Shown piece by piece: positions 8,719 to 16,820 of a stretch of 64,000 nucleotides of DNA. A program made the position numbers and the translations under genes. The notes below the pieces were generated by a model, which had not been told where the DNA came from, searched no databases, and saw only the letters and a list, made by a program, of their open reading frames with translations. Each line of letters starts with the position of its first letter. The first letter of the stretch is position 1. The DNA comes from Aminobacter anthyllidis (GTDB lineage Bacteria > Pseudomonadota > Alphaproteobacteria > Rhizobiales > Rhizobiaceae): assembly GCF_018555685.1 (NCBI RefSeq), contig NZ_JAFLWW010000002.1:434001-498000 (forward strand), read 5' to 3'.

Positions 8719-10406
8719 ACCTGTTCTCAACCGAGGCGATCGAGGACATCAGGGAAAAGCAGGCCGAGTGGGAAGAAAACGAACTCGCGTCCGCGTTGCA
8801 AAGCAGGCCCGAGGAGAAGCCGGTCTACGAAACGGAATGCGGCATTCCGTTGAAGCGCATCTACACGGCAGCCGACGTCGCGGGCATCCCGGCCAGCGAT
8901 CTGGGATTTCCGGGCGCGTTCCCTTTCACCCGGGGTGCCTATCCGACGATGTACCGCGGGCGTCCTTGGACCATCCGGCAGGTCGCCGGTTTCGGCAATC
9001 CCGAAGCCACCAACCAGCGCTACAAATACATGATTCAGACCGGCCAGACCGGGCTGTCGACGGACTTCGACCTGCCGACGTTGCTCGGCCTGGATTCCGA
9101 CGATCCGATGGCTTTCGGCGAAGTCGGTCGCGTCGGCGTGGCGATCGATACCGTCGACGACGTCGACCGCCTGTTCGACGGCATAGACCTTGAGAATATC
9201 TCGGTCTCCCTGACCATCAACCCGTCGGCCTGGGTGATCTATGCGATGTTCGTCGCGGTCGCCGAAAAGCGCGGCTACGACCTGCACAAGCTGACCGGCA
9301 CGCTGCAGGCCGATCCGCTGAAGGAATATGTCGCCCAGAAGGAGTGGATCTACCCGGTGCGGCCCGCCGTCAGGCTGCTGCGCGACCTGATCATGCACAG
9401 CGCCAAGACGACGCCGAAGCTCAATCCGATCAGTCTCAGCGGCTACCACCTCTCCGACGTCGGCGGCAACGCGCTTCAGGAGATCGCGTTCATCATGGCC
9501 TTCACCATCGCCTATTGCGAGGAGGTCATCGCCGCCGGCATGGACATCGACGATTTCGCGCCAAGGCTGTCGTTCTTCTTCATCAGCCACCAGGATTTCT
9601 TCGAACAAATCTGCAAGTTCAGGGCAGCCCGGCGCGTCTACGCCAAGATCATGTCCGAGCAGTTCCACGCCAGGAAGCCGGAATCGATGCGCCTGCGCGT
9701 GCATGTGCAGACGGCAGCGATGAGCCTGACCAAGGTGGAACATCACAACAACCTGATGCGCACGGCCATCCAGGCGCTCGGGGCTGTACTCGGCGGCTGC
9801 CAGAGCATGCACACCAACGGCCTCGACGAGGCCTTCGCCATTCCGACCGAAGAGGCGATGAAGCTGGCGATCCGCACCCAGCAGATCATCCGCGACGAAA
9901 TCAACGTGACGTCGGTGATCGATCCTCTTGGCGGTTCCTACTTCGTCGAGCGCCTGACCCGGGACATGGAAAACGAGATATGGAAGGTACTGGACGAGGT
10001 GAAGGAGCGCGGCGGCGCCATCAAGCTCGTCGAGGAAGGCTGGTTCCAGCAGAAGCTGGCCGACTCCGCATACGCCACCTTCAAGAAGATCGATAGCGGC
10101 GAGAAGGTCTCGGTCGGCGTCAACCGCTATGTCGACGAGACCAGCGGCTCGGCCGAAGTCCACATCCATCCCTATGACGACCAGTGCACCCAGTTGCAGA
10201 TCGACCGCCTGAACGCGGTGCGGGCTAGCAGGGATAACGGGCTGGTGACGCAGTTGCTGGCCGAGCTCGCCGCGCAGGCCCGCTCCGACGACATCAACCT
10301 GCTGCCAAAGACGATAGAGCTGGTCAAGGCACGAGCGACGCTCGGCGAGATCTGCAGCGCGCTGAGAGAAGTCTGGGGCTCCTACGCCGAACCGATGATC
10401 GTATAA
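8715..10406 (+). CDS. hcmA: B12-dependent acyl-CoA mutase large subunit, 2-hydroxyisobutyryl-CoA mutase type
   Basis: A 563-residue catalytic TIM-barrel subunit, the length of HcmA. RGRPWTIRQVAGFG and TGLSTDFDLPTLLG bind CoA and substrate. Substrate-specificity positions align without gaps to HcmA of Aquincola: Val90 (Ile in HcmA, Phe in isobutyryl-CoA mutase, Tyr in methylmalonyl-CoA mutase), Asp117 (the hydroxyl-binding Asp; Ala in the other two) and Gln208 (Arg in methylmalonyl-CoA mutase). HcmA interconverts 2-hydroxyisobutyryl-CoA and 3-hydroxybutyryl-CoA. The C-terminus has no B12 domain, matching the separate small subunit. Val90 is a natural variant at a position known to affect substrate and stereospecificity, so pivalyl-CoA or 2-hydroxy-2-methylbutyryl-CoA remain possible substrates. 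Confidence 0.87.
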   Translation: MNLFSTEAIEDIREKQAEWEENELASALQSRPEEKPVYETECGIPLKRIYTAADVAGIPASDLGFPGAFPFTRGAYPTMYRGRPWTIRQVAGFGNPEATNQRYKYMIQTGQTGLSTDFDLPTLLGLDSDDPMAFGEVGRVGVAIDTVDDVDRLFDGIDLENISVSLTINPSAWVIYAMFVAVAEKRGYDLHKLTGTLQADPLKEYVAQKEWIYPVRPAVRLLRDLIMHSAKTTPKLNPISLSGYHLSDVGGNALQEIAFIMAFTIAYCEEVIAAGMDIDDFAPRLSFFFISHQDFFEQICKFRAARRVYAKIMSEQFHARKPESMRLRVHVQTAAMSLTKVEHHNNLMRTAIQALGAVLGGCQSMHTNGLDEAFAIPTEEAMKLAIRTQQIIRDEINVTSVIDPLGGSYFVERLTRDMENEIWKVLDEVKERGGAIKLVEEGWFQQKLADSAYATFKKIDSGEKVSVGVNRYVDETSGSAEVHIHPYDDQCTQLQIDRLNAVRASRDNGLVTQLLAELAAQARSDDINLLPKTIELVKARATLGEICSALREVWGSYAEPMIV

Positions 10407-10416
10407 GGAAGCCATC

Positions 10417-11166
10417 ATGACATCAGCAGTCATTTCGACAGACGACGGCGCCATCAGCTGGATCAGGCTGAACAGGCCGGAACGGCTCAACGCCATGAAT
10501 GGCGACCTCGTCAACGAACTCTCAAAGGCGCTGGCGGCGGCCGAAGCGAGGGCGGCCACCCGCGTCATCATCCTGCATGGCGAAGGCCGCGCCTTCTGCT
10601 CCGGCGACGACCTTAGGGATCTCGACGCACAGACCGCCTCGGAAGCGGCGACGCAGGCCTGGGTCGAGTCCATCCAGGAGATCACCCTGCAGATCATGCA
10701 GTCGCGCAAGATCGTCATTGCCGCCGTGCATGGCTGGTGCGTCGGCGGCGCGCTCGAATGGGTCGTCAACTGCGATTTCAGGCTGTTTGCCGACAACACC
10801 AGATGGTTCTTCCCCGAGGTCGGCTATGGCCTCTTCGTCACGGGCGGCGTGACCGCGCTTTTGACCAAGCAGGTCGGGCCGCAGGTCGCCAAGGAACTGA
10901 TGATCCTCGGCGAACGCCACGACGCTGCCAAGGCGGTCGAGTTCGGCATCGCATGGAAGCTCTTCCCCGAGGCCTCCCTGCTCGACGAAGCAAGGAAGCT
11001 GGCACTCGCGATTGCCGCACGCCCCGAAGGCGCTGTGGCCGACATCAAGCACGCCATCAACGAAGGCTTCCACTCCTCGCTCGCTGCCGCCATGGCGCTC
11101 GAGACCAGAGCCACCGTCAGCGGCTTCCTGTCCGCCGAGGCACAGGCCCGGGCAAAAAGGTTCTGA
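10417..11166 (+). CDS. Enoyl-CoA hydratase/isomerase family protein
   Basis: A 249-residue crotonase-fold protein. The CoA-binding segment is GEGRAFCSGDDL; the oxyanion-hole and catalytic region reads VHGWCVGGALEWVVNCD and FFPEVGYGLF. Both glutamates equivalent to crotonase Glu144 (in GGALEW) and Glu164 (in FPEVG) are present, so hydration or dehydration chemistry is plausible. In context it could dehydrate the 3-hydroxyacyl-CoA made by the mutase to an enoyl-CoA. It starts 10 bases after hcmA, with AAGGAAG as ribosome binding site, and precedes a CoA ligase by 7 bases. The exact substrate and direction are unknown. Confidence 0.85.
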   Translation: MTSAVISTDDGAISWIRLNRPERLNAMNGDLVNELSKALAAAEARAATRVIILHGEGRAFCSGDDLRDLDAQTASEAATQAWVESIQEITLQIMQSRKIVIAAVHGWCVGGALEWVVNCDFRLFADNTRWFFPEVGYGLFVTGGVTALLTKQVGPQVAKELMILGERHDAAKAVEFGIAWKLFPEASLLDEARKLALAIAARPEGAVADIKHAINEGFHSSLAAAMALETRATVSGFLSAEAQARAKRF

Positions 11167-11173
11167 ACGCGCC

Positions 11174-12799
11174 ATGACACTTCGCGTCTCATCTCCCGCC
11201 TACATTCCGGGCAAAAACGACGACGATCTGGAGAACCGGGTGCTGCCGCGGATCCTGCTGCGGCAGGCCGAGCGCTTCGGCGGCAAGCCGTTCATCGACG
11301 TCTGCGGGCGCAGCGCGAGCTTCGAGGACATGCTGCTCGTATCGAACCAGCTGGCTCGCGGCCTGCGCCAGTTGGGCGTGAACCGGTCGGATCGCGTTGC
11401 AATGCTGCTGCCCAACTGCTTCGAGCTCGTCGCGCTCTGGTTCGCGACATCCGGTCTGGGGGCGATCGAGGTACCCACCAACCCCGGCCTGAAGGGCGAC
11501 CTGCTCTGCCACAACCTGAACAATTGCGGGGCGGAAGTGCTCGTCGCCGACGCCAATGCGCTGGCCGAAATCGCTAGAGTTCAGGACGATTTGCCCAGCC
11601 TGCGGACCCTGATCCTAGTCGGAACGGACCCGGCCGAAGCCCGGGCGGCGGGCATCAGGATCGGCCGCATCGTCAGCTTCGACGAATGCGTGGCGCCGCA
11701 GCTGGGCTTCGACCTTGTCGACGTCCACTACTCCGATCCGATGGCGATCCTGTACACCTCGGGCACCACAGGTCCCGCCAAGGGCGCCCTGATGTCCCAC
11801 CATCACTGCTATTCCTGGGCGGCAGCGATGGCCTCCAACCTGGGCTACACCGCCAACGACAGCTATTTCTCGGCCTTGCCGCTGTTTCACACCGACGCCC
11901 AGATGTTCGGTGTTCTTCTGCCCTTGATCTACGGCACGAAAACGACGCTGGTCGAGAGCTTCAGCGCGTCAAGGTTCTGGGACCAGATGCGCGCCAGCGG
12001 CGCAACCGCGACAAATCTGCTCGGCGCCATGGCGGTCATCCTCATGCGCGCTGCGCCCTCGGAGAACGACCACAGCAACTCCGTCAGGATATGCCAGTGC
12101 ATTCCGATGGTACCCGACAGGGAGGCATTCGAACGCCGCTTCGGCATGCGGCTGGTGACGGGATACGGACAGACTGAAACCAGCTTCGTGGCGCTGGACA
12201 CTATCGGCGAAACCCGACCGGGTTCCTGCGGCCGGCCGCATCCGGACTGGGAAGTGGCGATCGTCAACGAATCCGACAGGCCTCTGCCGCCCGGAAGCGT
12301 CGGCGAGATCGTGTCGCGGCCGAAAAAGAGCTGGAGCATGTTCTCCGGCTACTACCGCGCCGACGCAAAGACCATCCAGACGCTGAGAAACCTCTGGTAC
12401 CATTCCGGCGATGCCGGCTTCATCGACGAAGACGGCTGGCTCTATTTCAAGCATCGCCTCAACGAGGCAATCCGGCGGCGCGGCGAGAACATCTCCGCCT
12501 ATGAGGTGGAGACTGTCGCCGAGAAGCACCCCGACATCTTGGAAAGCGCAGCCTTCGGGGTTCCCTCGGAGCTGACGGAAGAAGACATCATGGTCGTAGC
12601 GCAACGCAGGCCCGGTTCGGCGCTGGAGCCCACCGATTTGATCGATCACTTTGTGGCTCTCGCGCCCCGCCACATGGTGCCGCGCTACATCGAGATCACC
12701 GACGCGCCGCTTCCCAGAACACCTACGGAGAAGGTCGCCCGCAGCAGCCTGCGGCAGCGCGGCGTGAGCGATGCCACCTTCGACCGGGGGCCGAGATGA
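11174..12799 (+). CDS. AMP-forming acyl-CoA ligase
   Basis: A 541-residue ANL-superfamily enzyme that would activate a carboxylic acid as acyl-AMP and then acyl-CoA. Motifs in order: YTSGTTGPAKGALMSHH (P-loop, about residues 194-210), YGQTET, HSGDAGFIDEDGWLYF, RRRGENISAYEVE, and the catalytic Lys in PTEKVARS near the C-terminus. It resembles CaiC-type crotonobetaine/carnitine ligases. Hcm loci in other bacteria include a 2-hydroxyisobutyrate ligase, which suggests the acid substrate here enters the mutase. The ATG at 11174 lies 7 bases past the hydratase stop; a longer upstream frame is antisense-like sequence and is rejected. Confidence 0.87.
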   Translation: MTLRVSSPAYIPGKNDDDLENRVLPRILLRQAERFGGKPFIDVCGRSASFEDMLLVSNQLARGLRQLGVNRSDRVAMLLPNCFELVALWFATSGLGAIEVPTNPGLKGDLLCHNLNNCGAEVLVADANALAEIARVQDDLPSLRTLILVGTDPAEARAAGIRIGRIVSFDECVAPQLGFDLVDVHYSDPMAILYTSGTTGPAKGALMSHHHCYSWAAAMASNLGYTANDSYFSALPLFHTDAQMFGVLLPLIYGTKTTLVESFSASRFWDQMRASGATATNLLGAMAVILMRAAPSENDHSNSVRICQCIPMVPDREAFERRFGMRLVTGYGQTETSFVALDTIGETRPGSCGRPHPDWEVAIVNESDRPLPPGSVGEIVSRPKKSWSMFSGYYRADAKTIQTLRNLWYHSGDAGFIDEDGWLYFKHRLNEAIRRRGENISAYEVETVAEKHPDILESAAFGVPSELTEEDIMVVAQRRPGSALEPTDLIDHFVALAPRHMVPRYIEITDAPLPRTPTEKVARSSLRQRGVSDATFDRGPR

Positions 12800-12939
12800 T
12801 CGGAGCATACCGGGCCATCCAGGCAGTCTGAACATGCGGTGTCGCCGACATCGGCAGAGGCGGAACTCCAAACTTGGTGCGACCGGTGGGCACGCACGAA
12901 GCAACAACCAAAGCCCACATGCTAATGGGAGTCCAATTC

Positions 12940-14061
12940 ATGAAGAAGCTGCTCTTGCATTCGATAGCCTTGGCCGCTCTGGGCTTGTTCAGCGGTAGTG
13001 CCTGGGCCGACATACTGATCGGCGTCGCCGGGCCGATCACTGGCCCGAACGCCGCCTTCGGCGCGCAGTTCCAGAAAGGCGCCGAGCAGGCGGCCGCGGA
13101 TATCAATGCGGCCGGCGGCGTGCTTGGCCAGAAGATCAGGATCCAGGTCGGGGACGACGTTTCCGATCCGAAGCAAGGCATTTCGGTCGCCAACAAGTTC
13201 GTGGCTGACGGCGTCAAATATGTCGTCGGCCACTTCAACTCGGGCGTATCGATCCCGGCATCCGAGGTCTATGCCGAGAATGGCGTCCTTGAGATCTCGC
13301 CTGCATCGACCAATCCGCAATATACCGAGCGCGGCCTGTGGAACACCTTCCGCACCTGCGGCCGGGACGACCAGCAAGGCCAGGTCGCCGGCGACTACAT
13401 TGCCGCGAACTTCAAGGATACCAAGATCGCCATCATCCACGACAAGAGCCCCTATGGCCAGGGGCTGGTCGACGTTGCGAAAAAGGTGCTGAACGGCAAT
13501 GGCATCAACGAGGTGCTGTACGAAGGCATCAACATCGGTGACAAGGATTTCTCTGCCCTCATCGGCAAGCTGAAGGAGGCCGGCATTACGCTTATCTACT
13601 TCGGCGGCCTGCACACCGAGGCCGGCTTGATCATGCGGCAGTCAGCCGACCAGGGCCTGAAGGCCATTCTCTTCTCGAGCGACGGCATGGTGTCAAATGA
13701 ACTCGCTTCGATCGCCGGCGACGCCGTGATTGGCACCTTGAACACATTCTCGCCCGACCCGCGCAAGAACCCGGCGGCGAAGGATCTGGTCGAGAACTTC
13801 CGGGCCAAGGGCTTCGAGCCGGAAGCCTACACATTGTACTCCTATGCCGCTGTTCAGATCGTTGCCGCCGCCATTGCGAAAGCGGGTTCGGCGGACGACG
13901 CCCAGAAGGTCGCCGACACGATGAAGGCAAGCGGCCCATGGCCGACGGCGATCGGCGACATCGGCTACGACGCCAAGGGCGACATCACGCGTCCGGACTA
14001 TGTCATCTACGAATGGAAGAAGGGCGACGACGGACAGCCGACCTATGCCCAAAAACAGTAA
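12940..14061 (+). CDS. Branched-chain-amino-acid-type ABC transporter substrate-binding protein
   Basis: A 373-residue type I periplasmic binding protein of the LivJ/LivK family. A signal peptide ([23 protein letters not shown]) precedes the mature start [18 protein letters not shown]. Typical signatures are [34 protein letters not shown] and [13 protein letters not shown]. It would capture a small branched amino acid or acid for import. No permease or ATPase genes lie next to it, so it must use a LIV-type transporter encoded elsewhere. Start chosen at 12940 because GGGAG lies 8 bases upstream. It is the last gene of the cluster; the 140-bp gap before it contains only a weak GCCG/CGGC hairpin. 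Confidence 0.9.
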   Translation: MKKLLLHSIALAALGLFSGSAWADILIGVAGPITGPNAAFGAQFQKGAEQAAADINAAGGVLGQKIRIQVGDDVSDPKQGISVANKFVADGVKYVVGHFNSGVSIPASEVYAENGVLEISPASTNPQYTERGLWNTFRTCGRDDQQGQVAGDYIAANFKDTKIAIIHDKSPYGQGLVDVAKKVLNGNGINEVLYEGINIGDKDFSALIGKLKEAGITLIYFGGLHTEAGLIMRQSADQGLKAILFSSDGMVSNELASIAGDAVIGTLNTFSPDPRKNPAAKDLVENFRAKGFEPEAYTLYSYAAVQIVAAAIAKAGSADDAQKVADTMKASGPWPTAIGDIGYDAKGDITRPDYVIYEWKKGDDGQPTYAQKQ

Positions 14062-14200
14062 GATGTGATCGGCCGACGCCCGGCCCACGGGTCGGGCGTC
14101 TCGCTGCCTGGCGCACAGGATTTTTTGTCTTTATCGCGGGCCAATGCGCGCTTCGCCGCAGCATATTCCTGCTAGAAGGATCCGACACTGGATCCCCGCG

Positions 14201-14620
14201 ATGAATCACTCAATCACCATCCTCGATGAACCGTCCTCCGATGAGCTCGCGGTCATCGGCGAGCGCCTGAGCGCCTTCAATACCGATGATGTCGGACCGG
14301 CCGGAAAGCAGGCGCTGATCGTTGCCGTGCGTAATGAGAGCAACGACCTCCTTGCTGGCATTTCCGGCTACACCGCCTGGGGATGGCTCTACATACAATG
14401 GCTTTGGGTGGACGAGAGCCTGCGCGGCCAGAACATGGCGGCGCGTATGTTGCAGGCGGCCGAGGACGAAGCCGTCAAGCGCGGCTGCCATGGCGCCTAT
14501 ATCGACACCTTCAGCCCCATCGCGCTGAAAGTCTACCAGCGCCAGGGCTACGAAGCATTCGGCAAACTGCCCGATTTTCCCAAGGGCCGCACGCGGACAT
14601 TCCTGTCGAAGGCCTTGTAG
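14201..14620 (+). CDS. GNAT-family N-acetyltransferase
   Basis: A 139-residue single GNAT domain. LYIQWLWVDESLRGQNMAARML holds motif A, where the acetyl-CoA pyrophosphate loop is the R/Q-x-x-G/A-x-A like segment RGQNMAARM; AYIDTFSPIALKVYQRQGYEAFG is motif B. The acceptor is unknown. ATG at 14201 is preferred to an upstream frame that adds unrelated residues. The gene is co-oriented with the catabolic cluster but separated by 139 bases, so it is probably an independent unit. It converges on anmK. Confidence 0.82.
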   Translation: MNHSITILDEPSSDELAVIGERLSAFNTDDVGPAGKQALIVAVRNESNDLLAGISGYTAWGWLYIQWLWVDESLRGQNMAARMLQAAEDEAVKRGCHGAYIDTFSPIALKVYQRQGYEAFGKLPDFPKGRTRTFLSKAL

Positions 14621-14645
14621 TCCTCGCGACCTGGCGCGAGGACTA
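14618..14645. terminator. Bidirectional stem-loop between GNAT gene and anmK
   Basis: TAGTCCTCGCG (14618-14628) and CGCGAGGACTA (14635-14645) form a perfect 11-bp stem with a 6-base loop, beginning at the GNAT stop codon. It lies between convergent genes. No T run follows, so it is a probable rather than canonical terminator. Confidence 0.55.
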
Positions 14646-14670
14646 CCGAACGTGCCGGCCTATGCGGTGG

Positions 14671-15789
14671 TCAACCGGCGATGCGGCCCCCGCTCATCGG
14701 CTGTGGCACGCCTGTCGTGCTCGGGAAGCTGATCGGCATGCCACGCAGGACACGCGCGGCGAGGAAAGCGAAGCACTCGGCTTCCACGGCATCGCCGCGC
14801 CAGCCAATCGTGTCCGCCGAAACCGCGTCGACGGCTGCCCGCTGGCGCAACATCGCCATGAAGGTCGGGTTGTGGCGGCCGCCGCCTGAAACAAACAGCT
14901 TCTTCGGCCGCTGCGGCAGAAGATCGAGCGCCTTGCCGACGCAGGACGCGCTGAAGGCAGTCAGCGTTGCTGCGCCATCCTCGTTGGTCATCCCGTCGGC
15001 CATCGATGCCGTAAAGTCGAAACGGTCGAGCGACTTGGGATAGGCCGCAGAGAGATAGGGATGTTCGAGCAGGCGCACGAGCCGCGCCTCGTCGACAGTT
15101 CCGGCGGCAGCCAGCGCGCCGCCCCTGTCCATCTCGCCCAATCCCCTCGCCCTGACGAAATCATTGAGCGGCGCATTGGCCGGTCCGGTGTCGAACGCGA
15201 CGACATCGGACTTTCCGTCCCACCAGGTCACGTTGCCGACGCCGCCGAGATTGAGGATGGCGCTGTCGCCGCTCGCCCCGGCCGTGCCGAGCAAGGCGGC
15301 GTGATAGGCAGCCGCCAGCGGCGCGCCCTGCCCGCCGGCGCGGATGTCGGAGGTACGGAAGTCATAGACAACCTTGGTGCCTAGAATGGCGTGCATCAAC
15401 GCGCCGTCGCCGAGCTGTCGGGTCTCGCCACGCAAGCCGCCCTTTTGCGGGCCACGATGCAGCACCGTCTGGCCATGGAAACCGACGACGCCGATGTCGG
15501 CCATCGTCATGCCGGCACCCTCGACGACCTGCCTGACGGCGGCCGATTGCGCCCGCGTCAGCGCCTCTTCCGCCTTGGCGAAGATCGCAGGCTCCGGCCC
15601 CTCGAAATTCCAGACCCTGGCTTCCGCCTGCGCCTGTTCCAGCATCGGGCGGATTGGCGCGTCATACGGCACCAGCGCATAGGGCCCGAACGCCTCGATG
15701 CGTTCGCCGTCAGTCTTGAGCAGCGCGACATCGATGTTGCCGTCGAGAACGGTTCCGGTCATCAACCCGACCGACCAGATGGGTTTCAT
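14671..15789 (-). CDS. anmK: Anhydro-N-acetylmuramic acid kinase
   Basis: A 372-residue kinase that opens and phosphorylates 1,6-anhydro-MurNAc from peptidoglycan turnover to MurNAc-6-phosphate, the substrate of MurQ encoded in the same operon. The phosphate-binding N-terminus [17 protein letters not shown] corresponds to the family GLMSGTSLDG motif, with an Asn inserted before the Ile-Asp, a form I associate with rhizobial homologues. GFHGQTVLH and [12 protein letters not shown] are the other signatures. It is the last gene of the minus-strand operon, beginning 3 bases after the serine hydrolase stop, with GGAG 8 bases before ATG. Confidence 0.95.
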   Translation of the reverse strand: MKPIWSVGLMTGTVLDGNIDVALLKTDGERIEAFGPYALVPYDAPIRPMLEQAQAEARVWNFEGPEPAIFAKAEEALTRAQSAAVRQVVEGAGMTMADIGVVGFHGQTVLHRGPQKGGLRGETRQLGDGALMHAILGTKVVYDFRTSDIRAGGQGAPLAAAYHAALLGTAGASGDSAILNLGGVGNVTWWDGKSDVVAFDTGPANAPLNDFVRARGLGEMDRGGALAAAGTVDEARLVRLLEHPYLSAAYPKSLDRFDFTASMADGMTNEDGAATLTAFSASCVGKALDLLPQRPKKLFVSGGGRHNPTFMAMLRQRAAVDAVSADTIGWRGDAVEAECFAFLAARVLRGMPISFPSTTGVPQPMSGGRIAG

Positions 15790-15792
15790 GTT

Positions 15793-16806
15793 TCAAGCTC
15801 CGTTGATGATGTCGCCGACCTGTCGGCGAAGATCGACGATCCCGCTGTCGAAATGGCGGGTCGGGTGAATGCGGTTGGTAAGCAGAGTCCAGGCACGGCC
15901 GGCATCGAAATCGATCCACAGGCCGGTGCCGGTGAAACCGGTGTGGCCGATCGTTCCGGGGCTGCAGCGATCGCCACCGGACCAGCCGGCATAAGGATGC
16001 TCCCAGCCATGGGTGCGCTTGTCCGACAGCGGCACGCGCATCAACGCGATCGCTTCAGCCGATGCAGCGCTGCCGTCGAGCATGCCCTGCGCGAAGTCCA
16101 GCACTGAAGCCGCGGTGCCGAACAGCCCGGCATGGCCGGCGCCCTCTAGCGCCGAGCAATTGTCGTCATGCACCTCACCCGACAGGACGCGGTGGCGCCA
16201 AGTGCAATCTTCCGTCGCTGCCGACTGCTGGGGATCGGCCGCAAAGGCAAAGCCCGGCCCGGCATCCATGTCGCGGATCGTCTTGCCCGACAAGCGCTCC
16301 ATGGCGAGACCAAGCAGAATGAAATTGATGTCGGAATATACTGGCTCGCTCAGCTTTCGCCATTCGCGCTGCAGGATGAACGTCCGCAGCAGGTCTGGAT
16401 CGCGGCCATAGGTATAGATCGGCTCGACCGCCGGAAACGGCGTCTGGTGACCAAGGCACTGTCGGAAGGTGACCTGCCGTTCCCAGGCATTGGCGTCGTA
16501 CTGGCGCAGGTCCGGCAGCGCTGTCGTCAAAGGTGCGTCGAGGTCGATGGTGCCGGCCTCGGCCATGGCCAGGATGCGCGGAGTGGTAAAGATCACCTTG
16601 GTCAGCGACGCCAGGTCGAACCAGGTATCTTCGCGCATGGGGCGCTCGGACGGCACGCGCTGCGCGTGGCCGATAGACCGGCTGATCCTGTTGCCGCTCC
16701 TGTCGACGATAGCAAATACGCCTCCCGGAATGCGACCGGCCTCCACGGCCTGCGTTAGCGGTGCGAAGGCACGTTCGTGAAGCCGGGCTAAATCGCTGGT
16801 GGCCAT
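15793..16806 (-). CDS. Serine hydrolase of the beta-lactamase/PBP (class C-like) family
   Basis: A 337-residue serine hydrolase. The nucleophile motif is SLTK (in FDLASLTKVIFTT, about residues 67-70), the second motif YSD (PVYSDINFILLG) stands where Tyr-x-Asn is usual, and GHTGFTGTGLW supplies the third His-Thr-Gly motif. The family includes esterases, D-aminopeptidases and carboxypeptidases. No signal peptide is visible, so it appears cytoplasmic; with muropeptide import and anmK on either side, cleavage of a D-amino-acid or peptide bond in recycled wall fragments is a reasonable inference. It sits between the ABC ATPase and anmK without spacing. Confidence 0.85.
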   Translation of the reverse strand: MATSDLARLHERAFAPLTQAVEAGRIPGGVFAIVDRSGNRISRSIGHAQRVPSERPMREDTWFDLASLTKVIFTTPRILAMAEAGTIDLDAPLTTALPDLRQYDANAWERQVTFRQCLGHQTPFPAVEPIYTYGRDPDLLRTFILQREWRKLSEPVYSDINFILLGLAMERLSGKTIRDMDAGPGFAFAADPQQSAATEDCTWRHRVLSGEVHDDNCSALEGAGHAGLFGTAASVLDFAQGMLDGSAASAEAIALMRVPLSDKRTHGWEHPYAGWSGGDRCSPGTIGHTGFTGTGLWIDFDAGRAWTLLTNRIHPTRHFDSGIVDLRRQVGDIINGA

Positions 16807-16820
16807 CTTCGGTCCTGTCC

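Noticed and set aside
8715-10406. Annotation as methylmalonyl-CoA or isobutyryl-CoA mutase
   Set aside because: Position 90 is Val, not Tyr or Phe; 117 is Asp, not Ala; and 208 is Gln, not Arg. The B12 domain is on a separate subunit.
8727-10799. Long minus-strand open frame (690 codons) opposite hcmA
   Set aside because: It is the high-GC antisense shadow of a well-recognised mutase gene and has no family motifs. The same applies to frames opposite the ABC ATPase (16761-18629), the binding protein (20399-22489), the RND pump (35731-38817) and smc (41646-43298).
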